DNA of 55,287 bases from Welwitschia mirabilis (lineage: Eukaryota; Gnetophyta; Gnetopsida; Welwitschiales). Made by a program: the position numbers and the translations under genes. The first letter of the stretch is position 1; each line of letters starts with the position of its first letter. Below, piece by piece: positions 10,721 through 22,669 of the stretch. The stretch covers positions 68,933,360 to 68,988,646 of the forward strand of contig JBOZIK010000001.1 in assembly GCA_051453625.1 (NCBI GenBank), in the 5' to 3' direction. A model generated the notes under the pieces. The model was not told where the DNA came from, made no database searches, and worked only from the letters and a program-made list of their open reading frames with translations.

Positions 10721-13171
10721 ATAATCTATAAACAATCTAAATCAGGCTAACTAGTCCTATTATACAATATTGAAGTGCATATTTTACATAAAAAGTTAAT
10801 CTCTAAATAGTTATGTTCTTAACTTATTAAAAAAGTACATCTTAAAGGCTTAGTTAAATTCAAACAATAGGGAAATTTAAAAAGTTGAAAATTTATGAAT
10901 CAATTGTTGATCAAACCTTGAATATTATAGAAGCACTTATCTTAGAATCCCCTCTTGATAAGGAGAACTTTCCTCATGCCATTGTTTAAATTCTTCCTTA
11001 GCTAATTCCTTTAGTGGATGTCATTCTATCACTTGAACATATTTAACTTAACTTATATATTACTTTATGAAGTTATCATGACTAGTAATCTTTATTTAGG
11101 CATTTCAAGGTGATAAGATTGGATTCACCTAATCTTAAGACATTCATACATCTATGAACTTCATTTTAAAGGAAGATGCCTTAGTTATTGTATTTTCTCT
11201 CAATGGTATGAAAGTTTAGTTATCTATGTGTCTTCTTCTTATTTCTCATCTCATTACTTCATCCTTATCCTTAAGAGCACTTGGTCATGCAAGATTTACA
11301 TCTCTTTTAAAAAAAAAAAGAAACAATGACCATAATCTTTTGTATCTGAGCTAAAAACATGATTACCATAATGTCCTATCATACTAGGGTAAATGTTCCT
11401 AATAAGGATCTTTATCAGTGTTGATAGCTATGGAAACTTCACTAGGATGTTAGTTGGCCATGCTTCATGGGCCATTACTCCTCTGATACTGATTTCACTC
11501 ACTTTATCATGAAAAGATCTATTACTTATAGGTTATGAAATTAATGATGTACCTCATGTCATCACAGGAATTTCTTATTTTCTAGACTCATTATGCATAC
11601 AGTTCTTCTACATGATCATTTTAATTTTTTAGATTTTCTTGTGGTTTGGGGTGTGAATAAGTGTGTCCATTTCTAAGAATCTTATAATCTTATCATTTAT
11701 TGATTAATAACATTGAATCTTATTGTTATATTTATAATCATTGCCTATTCAAGTAATACTTTATGAATTTTTTATGTCATGTCATGCATCATTTATTAGA
11801 ATATTTTATGATTTCTAGTATAATACTTTACTAGGTTAGAATTTTGGGTAGGTAAACAATCTTCTTCATGTTCTTAGTTATTCATTTTTACTTTTTACTT
11901 TTTACTTTTTCTAGTCATTTATTTGGAATTTTAAATTCATTTTCATACTTTCTCAACATAATATTTAGGACTTAGTCATAGTTTTATTATTGTCTTTTTA
12001 ATTTCACTCATGGTTTTTATCCATAGGGGTTATCCTTCTTTTAGCACTTTTGATAGTTGATGATGACATTTTTTGTTTCTATTTATTTTTAAATTTTGGC
12101 ACATTCACTTGCTACTTTTATATGCTTATTGAGTTTAAGTACATTTGAGGATTTTCCTTAGCATCACTTTTATCTACTTGGTGCATTATCATGGCCCTAT
12201 TTGTTTCTCATGCCTTGAGTTCTTTCCACTCCTTTACCATGATCATTTTGATGATGATTATTCACTTTTGCCCATCTTTTGGACTTCATGATGATTTTAT
12301 AAGCCTTCATTAATGCTATTATTAATTATTCAATCCTACCTAGACTTTTCTTTTCTGATTATAATTTCATGTTTTCATCTAGATGATGAAGTAGACAATA
12401 ATACCTCTTTCTTATACTATTGTAATATGGACATATTTATTTACCTATAAGGCAATACGACATATCTATGAGATATTTTTGAGATATTGAGAAAAACGCT
12501 TTAATTATGGAGATCATTTTGAGCTTTTATGATACCTATATATGATTCCCTAGTTAGTGTATGATTTTATATTATTTTTATGATATAAATTATGGATATT
12601 GTTTTAGTATTCCATAGTAGAGCANNNNNNNNNNNNNNNNNNNNNNNNNNNNNNNNNNNNNNNNNNNNNNNNNNNNNNNNNNNNNNNNNNNNNNNNNNNN
12701 NNNNNNNNNNNNNNNNNNNNNNNNNNNTACTTAAAACTTACTAATTGATTTATATACATCTTTTTGAATTATCACTAGTTTAATTATTCATACACATCAT
12801 CATCTTTCTAAGTTATCATGGTTATATCTTATGATGAATTTCATGTATGACATGCAATTTTTATTTCATGAAGTGGGGGATTAACATAGACTATAGTACT
12901 CTGATTTTTCTAATGATAATGTTTGCAGGCACTTAATTTTCATTCTAATTTGTTATGTATGTTGGCCTTATAGTTTAGTGGACAACAAATAAGATGATAT
13001 CACTATTGTATATCCTGTAGAGGTAATACATCAATTCACTAGTTTTTGATACTTAATCCTATATTATAAAGATTTTTGAACTTAATTTACATTTTTCTAG
13101 TTATTTTTTATTTAGTTAATTTGATTTGTAATTTATAATTAATTACTTACTTTAAGAATAACTAACAACGT
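10721..13171. other. 3' non-coding part of the Gypsy element, no gene seen
   Basis: AT-rich sequence with no recognisable domain on either strand. It holds A-runs (about 11,309), a CTTTTTA microsatellite-like stretch (11,887-11,912) and an N gap at 12,625-12,727. In Athila/Tat elements this position carries a long 3' region or an env-like ORF; none can be read here. Confidence 0.5.
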
Positions 13172-14000
13172 TAAGTGGGGGACTAAATTGCAATGTCAAC
13201 TTTTATGTATTTGATAGGGTATTTTGAGTACTTTTCAAGGAATTTAAATAGGTTTAAATAGAATTATGATGATTTTAAATAGCTTATGAAATAATCATAA
13301 AAACATGTAATTCTTAACATATTAAAGGTATCATAGATTCTAATACTTAGCATTTCGAAGAGAAGACTAGTGATGTAAGAGGGTAATTTATCTTAGCTAG
13401 AAATATAAGGAATTATTTTATCCCTAATGTCATTCCAATGATACTTAGATTCATAATGATGCTAATATAAACTAAAGATACAGGGCTGACTATAGGGCTG
13501 AAAGCTGAGGAATCATCTTCTACTATGAGCATCATCCTTATATTCATCCATACTATAGGTAGAATGACAAATGTTTTGTATTAATAACTTGAATTATCTT
13601 TATAATGGGGTCATGTATCCCATGTGAGATGCTAGGGTTTCATCTTTGACTTATAGGGGTTTTTTTGCTTTTAGAATATTCAATGTATAACTACAAATAC
13701 CCCTCTTTCCCTTACTCTCATTTTCATGTTTTGTACTAGAAAGTCTTGTGATATAAAATTAAAGGGTAAGAGATTCATCCATAGCTATAGAGAGAAGTAT
13801 TCCTTGGCATTGGGCTATGTATCCTTTATTGAGGTGTTGCTACTTTATAATTGAATACTTAACTCATTTGTAATTAATAAAAAATTATTTTACTTTTGTT
13901 ATATGCATCTCCCTTATGTTTTATGTTGGTTATGATTTTTAATAATTTCATAGTTAATCTAGGATATAAGAAAAACATTTATTAAGGTTAATTATTATTT
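13172..14000 (+). repeat. Possible polypurine tract and 3' LTR of the Athila/Tat-like element
   Basis: TTAAGTGGGGGACTAAATTG is followed by TGTCAACTTTTATG at 13,193. This looks like a polypurine tract and a TG-type LTR start at the right distance after integrase. ACTACAAATACCCC with pyrimidine-rich sequence near 13,690 could be the promoter region. No second LTR copy is in the window to compare, and the end near 14,000 is a guess. Confidence 0.3.
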
Positions 14001-16800
14001 TTTAGATCTTACATTTCATTTTATATTGCATTTTCATAGTTACATTATCTATATTTTGTTTGATGTGTCTTCTAGCTTATGTTGATTAGGATTAAGTGAT
14101 AGTTTTCCGAATTGATCTAATTATAATGGCTAATCTTAGTAGCATAAAGATTGATAGTCAAATAGATTTATTATTTTCATTTCATCTATAAGTATTGCAT
14201 TATCATTCATCTTACATTATATTCCTACATTGCTTTTAATTTTTATTTACTTAAAGAAAAATGACTAAAAATACTTTTCAAAATGAGTTCTCTAATTTTT
14301 AACCTAGTTTCTTAATGGATTATGGCATTCGGATTAACTCCCATCTATATTATGTTTTTTTTTTTTGCACAAGCATTTATAATCTATAGGATTTAATTAA
14401 GGACTTAAGAATTGCATAAATTCACACTGCAACATTGTTATAACTCTAAAGATAAAGATTTTGATCTCTAATGTGTGTTTTATATAATAAACATACATTA
14501 TGTAAATAAAAGTAACTACAAATATTATCAATTAGAATTTAATCTACATTCATCTAAGTCTTCGTGCTTAGAACACTGGCATCCTTAAAACAAATGATGT
14601 CTAGTGTGGTTAACACATTAAGATTATAATCTTGAATCTCTACATCTAAATTAGTACCTTTCATAGCAGGGATAAGAAAAGACTTTTTTAGATTATTTTA
14701 GACTGTGGAATCACTTGCTATGCTTGAGAAATTAGAACTCTGTTTATGCTATACTAGGATTCCCCTAAGTTGTTCTAGCTATGACTACTACTCTGATTCT
14801 CTTATGGTGCTGAGACATGTTTCTTCACCTTTACGCCATGTAGGATTGAAGTGTTGAAATTACAAGGCTTATCTTCTCCTTCTAGGTTTGCTCTAATACC
14901 ATTTTTTGAATCTGAAGAAGAAGGTCAAGGAACTGGGAGAAATTTCCATGAAGCATGTAATATTAGCATTTACACTAACTAATTTTCTTCATTAATTTTT
15001 GTGAACTTATACATATGTCTCTGCTAAACATGAGTCAATAAAATCCTACAAACATGAATTCATATTAAAATATTTAAATATGTTAAAGTAATTAATTATT
15101 AAATATAAGAATTTAACTTAGACATTCAATATCCTATAATATAAATATTAATACATGATCAACTAAAATCCAATAGTTACCACTTAACTTTGGAATGCTA
15201 TAGCTACTAGCAACTACTGACTATGTCATGTATCTCTATTATCATCTTAATTAGTTCTATCAAATGTTTTTTTTTTTTTTCTTATTGAATGAAAACTAAT
15301 AGTTTTTCATTATTGAAGCATTAATAGTACAACTCTTATAATGACTTAAAAGGTAGAACTTGGGTGCTACTTTTAACAGAAGCCTTAGCATTAGAAAGAT
15401 GATGCAGCATCCCTTAGTCGATCTAAAAAGAGTGATCATATCTAGATTACATTTTTGATCTTCATTTGACATAAGTTGGAGATCCAATTATTTGATATAA
15501 ACTAAATACAATGATGCTAAAGATCTGGTATAATTTGAAAGTTGTCGATTATGTTATTGAAGCTTTGACCTTGGATCTCTTTAAATATTCTTTTGTAGAG
15601 ACTATGACTGTAATACTGATTCTAGATTTTTAACCTTATTGCTGAATGCACACCATCTACTCTACTAACAAATTCATCCCTTTTATTTCTTCTTGCACTC
15701 CTTTATATGAAAGAGAATTGATGGAAATTCATTGCATCTCTTCAAAGATATAGACATCTCAAGTCGGTCCAGCGTACACAGTCTTGAAACTTTACCTGCA
15801 AATTTCTTAGCTCTTTGAATGGCACTTCTATAACATGGATAAAGTGTGATAAGAAACTATGTGCATTGTTATGAAGCTATCACCTCTTTTGATGCCCAAA
15901 AAAGAACTAAATGGATTCTCATCAAAGAAACATTTGTGTAGAAATGGGGAGCTAGTATCCGCCAACACTAATTTTACTATTTAGGAATATGGATTGATTG
16001 GAATGCCTTTCTTATAGAAAACTAGGAAAAATGTAATACCATCTAAAGGAGGACTAAGACTTGTACGAGCTAGGCCTCCTCCCTTATAAATGTTGGTAAA
16101 TAACTTGGAGGATTTAATGGGGTAGTGCTTTATAGAGCTATCCTCCCTCCACATAACTTGATATTGAGAAGAAACATGTAGCTATAGATAGGAAACCTGA
16201 AGATATCACTTTATCCACTAGATTAAATAAGTTACTTAAGCTAAAAATTGGGAGATCTTCCTAGAAAATCTTGGGATATACTGACAAGCTGGCATCACGA
16301 GCAAATTTTTCTGAGATTTTTAAGCTTATGAATAGATGATAATTTGCAAATAAGTTGAAACTTGACTTCTTTGATGACATGTGAGATTTTAAAGGCTTAC
16401 TATCTAAAAATTTTATCATTTCTACCTTGACAAACATGGTAGATGCAGGCTAAGAAGATGAATTTGGATATATCAAATGTTGCTCTGTAAATACTCATCA
16501 TCACCATCACGTGTCAGTAATAATGCAAGTAATTTCAAATGTGGAATTTAACTAATCCAATAATTGCATTTGATAAAATTTGCTATGACATGCCAAGAAT
16601 GTGAGTTTTAAGGTGATTTAAGCACACGAGCTAGCAACACTAGTAGTCTTAGATAGTAACACTAGTGTTTTAACTTTGTTAATTATGAGATTAAACCATG
16701 TCCTTTAATTGAGCTTAAGCAACCTAAAAATGGCATAGAAAAGTGCTTAAGTAAAAAATTAGTATGAAAATGAATAAAAGGCATGTGTTTATGGTAAAAT
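14001..16800. other. Unrecognised stretch, no assignable gene
   Basis: No domain was recognised. On the minus strand between about 16,480 and 15,300 there are open runs separated by stops (for example MDLQLMSNEDQKCNLDMITL at 15,487-15,296, and NLFNLVDKVISSGFLSIATC near 16,200). They read like decayed coding sequence, but no family could be named. A CATCATCACCATCAC microsatellite-like stretch lies near 16,498. Confidence 0.4.
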
Positions 16801-17206
16801 TAATTATATTACTATCTTCTAATAAGGTTAATTAGTTATTTAACTTAATGATAATGTCAATTTTACATGTTAATAATTGACATGAACATAATCTGGTATG
16901 TATTTAGAAAGTAGGAAAATTATAGGTATAATGAAATTGATAACTATTAGAAGATAGAATTAAATTCATGCTTATCTAGGAGTTAGAGTTATCTTGGAAT
17001 CTAGTATTATCAAAAATATAATTTATTTTACTTATAATTTAAGATTATTAGGGATATAACTAACTCTATACCTATTATAAATTAACGTTATTATGGTTAC
17101 TACTAACTTTATAATTATTGAAGAGAAAGATTACTAAAAATGTAACTAGATTTAGATTCTTATAAATTTATAAGTTTCTGACATAAATATTATTTAAGTT
17201 AACCTA
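16800..17206 (-). repeat. Leader of the left long-LTR Gypsy copy (minus strand)
   Basis: The reverse complement of about 16,900-17,206 aligns with 24,950-25,262 of the right copy. Shared strings include CTAACTCCTA-ATAAGCAT and AATTTAA-TCTATCTTC. Similarity fades below about 16,900, so the end is approximate. This is the 5' leader that follows the primer-binding site. Confidence 0.6.
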
Positions 17207-17208
17207 GA

Positions 17209-17220
17209 TCTTTGATACTA
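17209..17220 (-). promoter_or_regulatory. Primer-binding site of the left Gypsy copy
   Basis: The minus strand reads TAGTATCAAAGA, 9 of 12 bases of the TGGTATCAGAGC site complementary to plant initiator tRNA-Met. It starts 3 bases after the LTR end, the same spacing as in the right copy. Confidence 0.55.
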
Positions 17221-19140
17221 ATTTATGATAGCCTTTCTTCTCTTACCCTAATTAAACACTATATTTTTCTTTTTTTCTTCTTTTTCTCTTACTTCCTCCT
17301 TTAATATTATTACTTAATAGGCATAGTGAAACCTAGAACCAAATTTTACTTATTTTTTATTAGCATTTCTATATTCTAAAAAAATTATATTAATATTATA
17401 TATTTATTTATAATTAATTTCTAGATTATATTGTTTTACAAACAATAGCTATGTCATAAGTTTGTATCCTTCATTTCTTCCTAGTTTTTTATCACATAAA
17501 AAATACCTTATAAATAGTTGAGGAGATGTAAACTTACTATAAGCATACATAGATAAGTTTAATAATAATACCTAATTAACATAATAGAAGATTACAGCTC
17601 TAATTAATAACATTCCAACTCGATATTTGACCATCCTCTAAATTTGGATTGGTTCTACTCTAGATTCTAAACTATACAAACATGGGTGAGGTCAACTTCA
17701 TAGGCTTTTACTTCACCTTAATAGACCTCTAATATAATTGATAGGTGGTACATAAGATGGATCCATGTTTACAAATGACCCTCACTTCCTTGAAGCATCT
17801 TTGAATGATGTAACATGATTCATCAATGTCAAGGGCTTAAAACATTAAGCTAGAGTAAGTTTATACATGGGTAGGGCAAGAGAAAGATGATCAAATCCAC
17901 TTCTAGAAGGATATTACTGAAAAAATATAATGCAACCCACCTTGGTAATGAAATCCAAGTGTGGGGATGAACATTATTAGAGTTATCTTAATTAAGTCAT
18001 GTTTGATAAATCCACCACATAAAAACATGCATGTAATTCTAACTAATATGGATATTTAATGGATTATTTACCTAGTTATAATAATTCTAGTCAATTTTAG
18101 GTTCATCTTATAGAAACAACTATTAAAAAAATAAGCATATAAGAACATCTCTATGTTCAAGATTATAATAATGAAAATCTACATAAAGGGAATATTTTTT
18201 CTTTTTCATTTAAATAAAAGAAATATTATTTTCCTTTTTTCTTTTAATAATAATAAAAATATTTAAAATATGTTAAATCACATCTTAATAATATACTTAA
18301 ACAACTAAAACATACTTGGAGCTATGCCAATCCTAGAAACATTATTCCATGCTCATATGAGCATCTCATGGATTGGTGCAAAAAAGATAAACAAAAAAAA
18401 AAAGGTAGCTTAAGCATAATTGTTAAGATATACATATTTATCTAATATTCATATGATTATATTATAAGTCAATAAAAAAAGTGATAAACTAGAGACTATT
18501 TATGTTACTTAAAATACTAAGGTAAAAACTCTTATAAGCATACACATTTAAAGTAAGATAGAGGAAAAAGATAAAATAGATATTTCTACATGTAAAATAA
18601 TATTTATAGATAATTTAACTTAAAGTTACTAATAGAAACATATCTTATATACTTGAAATCCCTATAAAATTTTATGTAATATTTTTTCTATAATTTAAAA
18701 TCATTAGTTATAACCTTTTTTAGGGTATAATGAGACATCATAGTCAAAAATTAATGATTATATAGTTATGAAATAAAAAATAAATTATAGTAGTTTTTCA
18801 AAAACTAGACACATACTAGGATCCTTAGAATATAACTAAAACTATCTTAGAATTTAAAAAATGTTATTTTTAAGGTTATCATTTAAGGTTAAAGACTATC
18901 AAATTTTCTAAAATTATAATCATACTGCATTACACTAAAATGATCATAACGTTTAAAATACTATGAGTTTTTACATGATTCAGGATGATTCAAGATGTTT
19001 TTATCCTATACCTCTATTTTGGAAATTTAATTTTACTATAATAAAAATATGATAAACTTTCTACAACTAATTAAGCAATAAGTTAGATCAATAAAATATT
19101 GGGTATCCTAACTAATTACTTACAAAATATGTTAACTAGG

Positions 19141-19601
19141 TTATTAATTCAGATCATTGTAAAAAGAAAAATCAAATAGATTCAAAAAAAACTATTTACT
19201 ATGATCATTAGGATTTCCATAANNNNNNNNNNNNNNNNNNNNNNNNNNNNNNNNNNNNNNNNNNNNNNNNNNNNNNNNNNNNNNNNNNNNNNNNNNNNNN
19301 NNNNNNNNNNNNNNNNNNNNNNNNNNNNNNNNNNNNNNNNNNNNNNNNNNNNNNNNNNNNNNNNNNNNNNNNNNNNNNNNNNNNNNNNNNNNNNNNNNNN
19401 NNNNNNNNNNNNNNNNNNNNNNNNNNNNNNNNNNNNNNNNNNNNNNNNNNNNNNNNNNNNNNNNNNNNNNNNNNNNNNNNNNNNNNNNNNNNNNNNNNNN
19501 NNNNNNNNNNNNNNNNNNNTTATTAATTCAGATCATTGTAAAAAGAAAAATCAAATAGATTCAAAAAAAACTATTTACTATGATCCTTAGGATTTCCATA
19601 A
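19141..19601. repeat. 82-bp direct duplicates flanking an N gap
   Basis: The 82 bp at 19,141-19,222 recur at 19,520-19,601 with one difference (A at 19,207, C at 19,586), with only N between. This is either a real tandem repeat or, more likely, two contig ends that overlap but were scaffolded apart. Confidence 0.9.
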
Positions 19602-20124
19602 AAGAGTACTAGCCTAAAGAGATTTTTTAGGATCATATTTTCCCTTAATAAGATCGACCTAATGCATAATAGACAAAAATATAATATTAAAATTAACATA
19701 GATACCCAAATTTTCTTTTTTTAAATAGTAAATCTGTTAATTACTTGGCCATGAGCATCCATTAGTAACCTCCATTACCAAGCATAAAAAGCCCCTCATA
19801 TATTTCTAGCTTCTTAATGGGAGCTAATGGAAGAGAATAAAATTTTATAACATCTTGACATAAAAACTATAAATAATTCCCTAATATAATATTAAATGGT
19901 TGGATTAGAATCTTAAAAAGAGATCATATGGATAAAAAGAGTTAAGTGTTTACTTGATAATATTACTTATTCCTTGATAGTTGAAGCTTGATGAAGATCC
20001 AAGCTCAAGAGTTCCTTATCTTCAAGCTTCATAAGCAAGAGAATGAAAGAAATAAAGAGGAAAGAAGAAAATTCATTTGTATGGGAAAGAAAAAAAGTAT
20101 CTCCTTTTAGAAGAGAAGAAAGGA

Positions 20125-20140
20125 TCTCTATATATAGATA
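20125..20140 (-). promoter_or_regulatory. TATA box region of the left LTR
   Basis: TCTCTATATATAGATA, with the same flanks as the TATA regions of the other two LTRs (22,191-22,206 and 42,056-42,070). It would drive transcription leftward. Confidence 0.5.
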
Positions 20141-20944
20141 AAGAAAGGCACATAGCTCAAGACCGCATGATTTAGCATTGATGAGTGGAATAAGTGAGAT
20201 TGAAGTACAAAAAGATATCATGTTTATGACTCATACACCTAACTAGGATGATTAATATTTAGCAAAGTTAATTACATGCATCATTTCCTCATTCTAGCTT
20301 CCTTTTAATCCTTTGTAGGCTTATAAGTAAGTTTAATTCATCTAATGCATGCATCAAAAGAATAAATGTATAAATATTTAACTTGTCATTTGGCATAATA
20401 AAATAAGGTCTTCAGTTCCAATAAATAAAATAATGAGTATGCTATGAATAAAATGTCCTTATACATCTCAAGAATATAAAAGTCATGGTAGAGTAAATTT
20501 ATTCATTTATCATTCTTAGTTCTAGGTAAGGGTACAAGTACTTGTTCAAATGCTCATTTATGTCAAGATGCATAAAATCTATCAATCACATAACATAAAA
20601 AATAAAATGTTTATTCATAATATAGTACATATATCATCTTTACCAAGAATTTAAATGAGTAAATAAGATGTAAAATATATTATTATATCCTCTTGAAATT
20701 TTTAATTCATTATTTTTGTAATGGAATCTTAATTCTTTACATAATAGAATTATCTAATTTTAAATGTTTAAATAGCTTTTCTTATAAAAACCTTCTAAAA
20801 TAATTTTTATCATTTTCATTGTAAATTATAAAACTTAAAAACTAAGGTTAATTTAAAATGCCATCTTATTTTAAGGATAATTAATCATTTGACTAAAAAC
20901 TTAATTTTCAATTAAATAAGGTTTTCAAAATATGAAATATGACA

Positions 20945-21281
20945 TAATGGCAGCTTATCCTAAAGGTGAGGTCACAGACACAACCACCAAGGGGTCTAGA
21001 TTTCAAACCCCCACATAGGTGGAAAGCACCAAAATGAAAATTTCNNNNNNNNNNNNNNNNNNNNNNNNNNNNNNNNNNNNNNNNNNNNNNNNNNNNNNNN
21101 NNNNNNNNNNNNNNNNNNNNNNNNNNNNNNNNNNNNNNNNNNNNNNNNNNNNNNNNNNNNNNNNNNNNNNNNNNNNNNNNNNNNNNNNNNNNNNNNNNNN
21201 NNNNNNNNNNNNNNNNNNNNNNNNNNNNNNNNNNNNNNNNNNNNNNNNNNNNNNNNNNNNNGCTTTGATAGATGGAGATAT
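20945..21281. other. 337-bp spacer between head-to-head LTRs, possible SINE piece
   Basis: The known part (20,945-21,044) is richer in GC than its surroundings. It reads GGTGAGGTCACAGACACAAC, then GATTTCAAACCCCCACATAGG. The second string resembles a degraded RNA polymerase III box B with the ACCCCCACATGGG-like flank of plant tRNA-derived SINEs, and TGGCAGCTTATCC could be box A. 217 bases are N (21,045-21,261). The last five bases, GATAT, are the target duplication of the right element. Confidence 0.3.
21277..21281 (+). repeat. Left target-site duplication GATAT
   Basis: GATAT immediately precedes the 5' LTR start TGTCATACCC and recurs directly after the 3' LTR at 44,731-44,735. Five bases is the normal Gypsy duplication length. 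Confidence 0.85.
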
Positions 21282-22190
21282 TGTCATACCCTACATTTTA
21301 TAAACCTTAATTACTTAGATATTAAACATGTTAATATTTTAATTAAATGATGAATTCTTCTTTTTTAAAGGCCTTATCAAAATAAAATGGTATTTTAAGT
21401 AATTAACCTTAGCTTTCATAATTTACCATGAAAATGATAATAATTATGTTGTAATCATTTTTATAAGAAAAGTAATTCATAAGTACAAACTATCGAAATG
21501 TTAAAACTAAATAAATCCATTATGCAAGTATTTCAAATCACATAGTAAAACTAATAAATTGAAATTTTCAAGAGGATATAATAATATGTTTTATATCATG
21601 TTTACTCATTGAAATTCTTAGTAAATTTAAGAGGTTATGTGGTTAATAGATTTTATGCATTATGAAATGAATAATCATGTGAATAAGTACATACATGCTT
21701 ATCTAAAATCAAGAATAATGAATGAGTAGATTTACTCTAGCATGACTTTTATTTTCTTGAGATGTGTAGTAGCACTTGATTCATAACACATTAATTATTT
21801 TATTAATTAGAACTATAGAATATTATCTCATTTCATCACATGAAAACTTCAAATTTTGTGCATTTACTTTTTAATGCGTGTTTTGAATTGATATTCATGA
21901 NNNNNNNNNNTGTCACAAGAAAACTTTAAAATTATGCATTTATTATTTTAATGCATACTTTGAATTAAATTAGACATGCTTATGAACTTATGAAGAATTA
22001 ATAAGGAGTTAGCATTAAAAATGATGCATGTAATTAGACTTACTAACTAAAGAAATGAAATTACTTACCCTAGTTAGATGCATGAGTGATAAATATGGTT
22101 TTCCTTTTTTTATTCCAATTTCACTTATTACTCACCCCACTTATTAATTATAATATTATGATTCTATAATCTTAAACTATGTACCTTTTA

Positions 22191-22206
22191 TCTATATATA
22201 TATAGA
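22191..22206 (+). promoter_or_regulatory. TATA box region of the 5' LTR
   Basis: TCTATATATATATAGA followed by GACCCTTTCTTCTCTTA, conserved in position and flank in all three LTR copies of this family. It probably marks the U3/R border. Confidence 0.55.
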
Positions 22207-22650
22207 GACCCTTTCTTCTCTTATAAGAAAGGAGATACTTTCCATTTTTTATGTAAATTTATTTCCTTCTTTCATCTATCTTTCTTCTCATTCTTTTTAT
22301 TTTGGAGCTTGTAGCTTAAACTTTTGAAGCTCAAGATTATTAAGCTTGAAACTTCATCAATATTCATTTATCAAGGAATTACTAATATTTTCAAGTAAGC
22401 TCCTTTGTCAATGTTATTCATATGATCTTTTCTAAGATTTTAGTAGAGTAAGGAAATATTGCATTAGACCGTTATTTAAAAATATCATGGAATTATGTTA
22501 TAAAAATTATTTCTTCTCATTAGATCTCATCAATACATTAGAGATAAATGAGTTGTATCTTGTCCTTGTTGATGGAGATTATCAATGAATGATTATGGTC
22601 AAGTAACTAGTGGATTCAGTATAAAGAGCATTGGAATCCATACTTGTATA

Positions 22651-22669
22651 TATATATATATATATATAT
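22651..22669 (+). repeat. (TA)n microsatellite at a gap edge
   Basis: An alternating TA run leads straight into the N gap at 22,670, which is probably why assembly failed there. Confidence 0.8.

Larger units (their letters stand above)
5761..13192 (+). mobile_element. Athila/Tat-like Ty3/Gypsy retrotransposon, internal region, heavily decayed
   Basis: On the plus strand one can follow gag, protease, RT, RNase H and integrase in Gypsy order, each full of stops and frameshifts. The RT (PISDSEW-like, FRRMPF, MIEES-FMDDF) and integrase read best as the Athila/Tat group. Gag begins directly after the end of the Copia A LTR and no 5' LTR is seen, so Copia A may have inserted into the front part of this element; its 5' LTR would then lie outside the window. 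A PPT-like sequence at about 13,172 would mark the 3' end of the internal region. Confidence 0.7.
17224..20944 (-). repeat. 5' LTR of a long-LTR Gypsy copy, minus strand
   Basis: The reverse complement aligns with the LTRs at 21,282-24,931 and 41,067-44,730. It starts TGTCATATTTC (20,944 downward), includes the CTCTATATATAGA promoter with AGAAGAGAAGAAAGGATC, and ends near TATCATA at 17,224. A primer-binding site follows, so it is a 5' LTR and the element pointed left. No gag-pol or 3' LTR is found to its left, so the copy is truncated or was deleted. It includes an N gap (19,223-19,519) flanked by identical 82-bp sequences. Confidence 0.75.

Noticed and set aside
20031-20221. 84-codon minus-strand frame in the left LTR
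   Set aside because: It spans the LTR promoter and R region; the equivalent positions in the two other LTR copies do not conserve the frame.
16800-21281. Treating the left LTR as a solo LTR
   Set aside because: A primer-binding-like site and about 300 bp of leader follow it on the minus strand, so it kept internal sequence; it is a truncated copy rather than a solo LTR.
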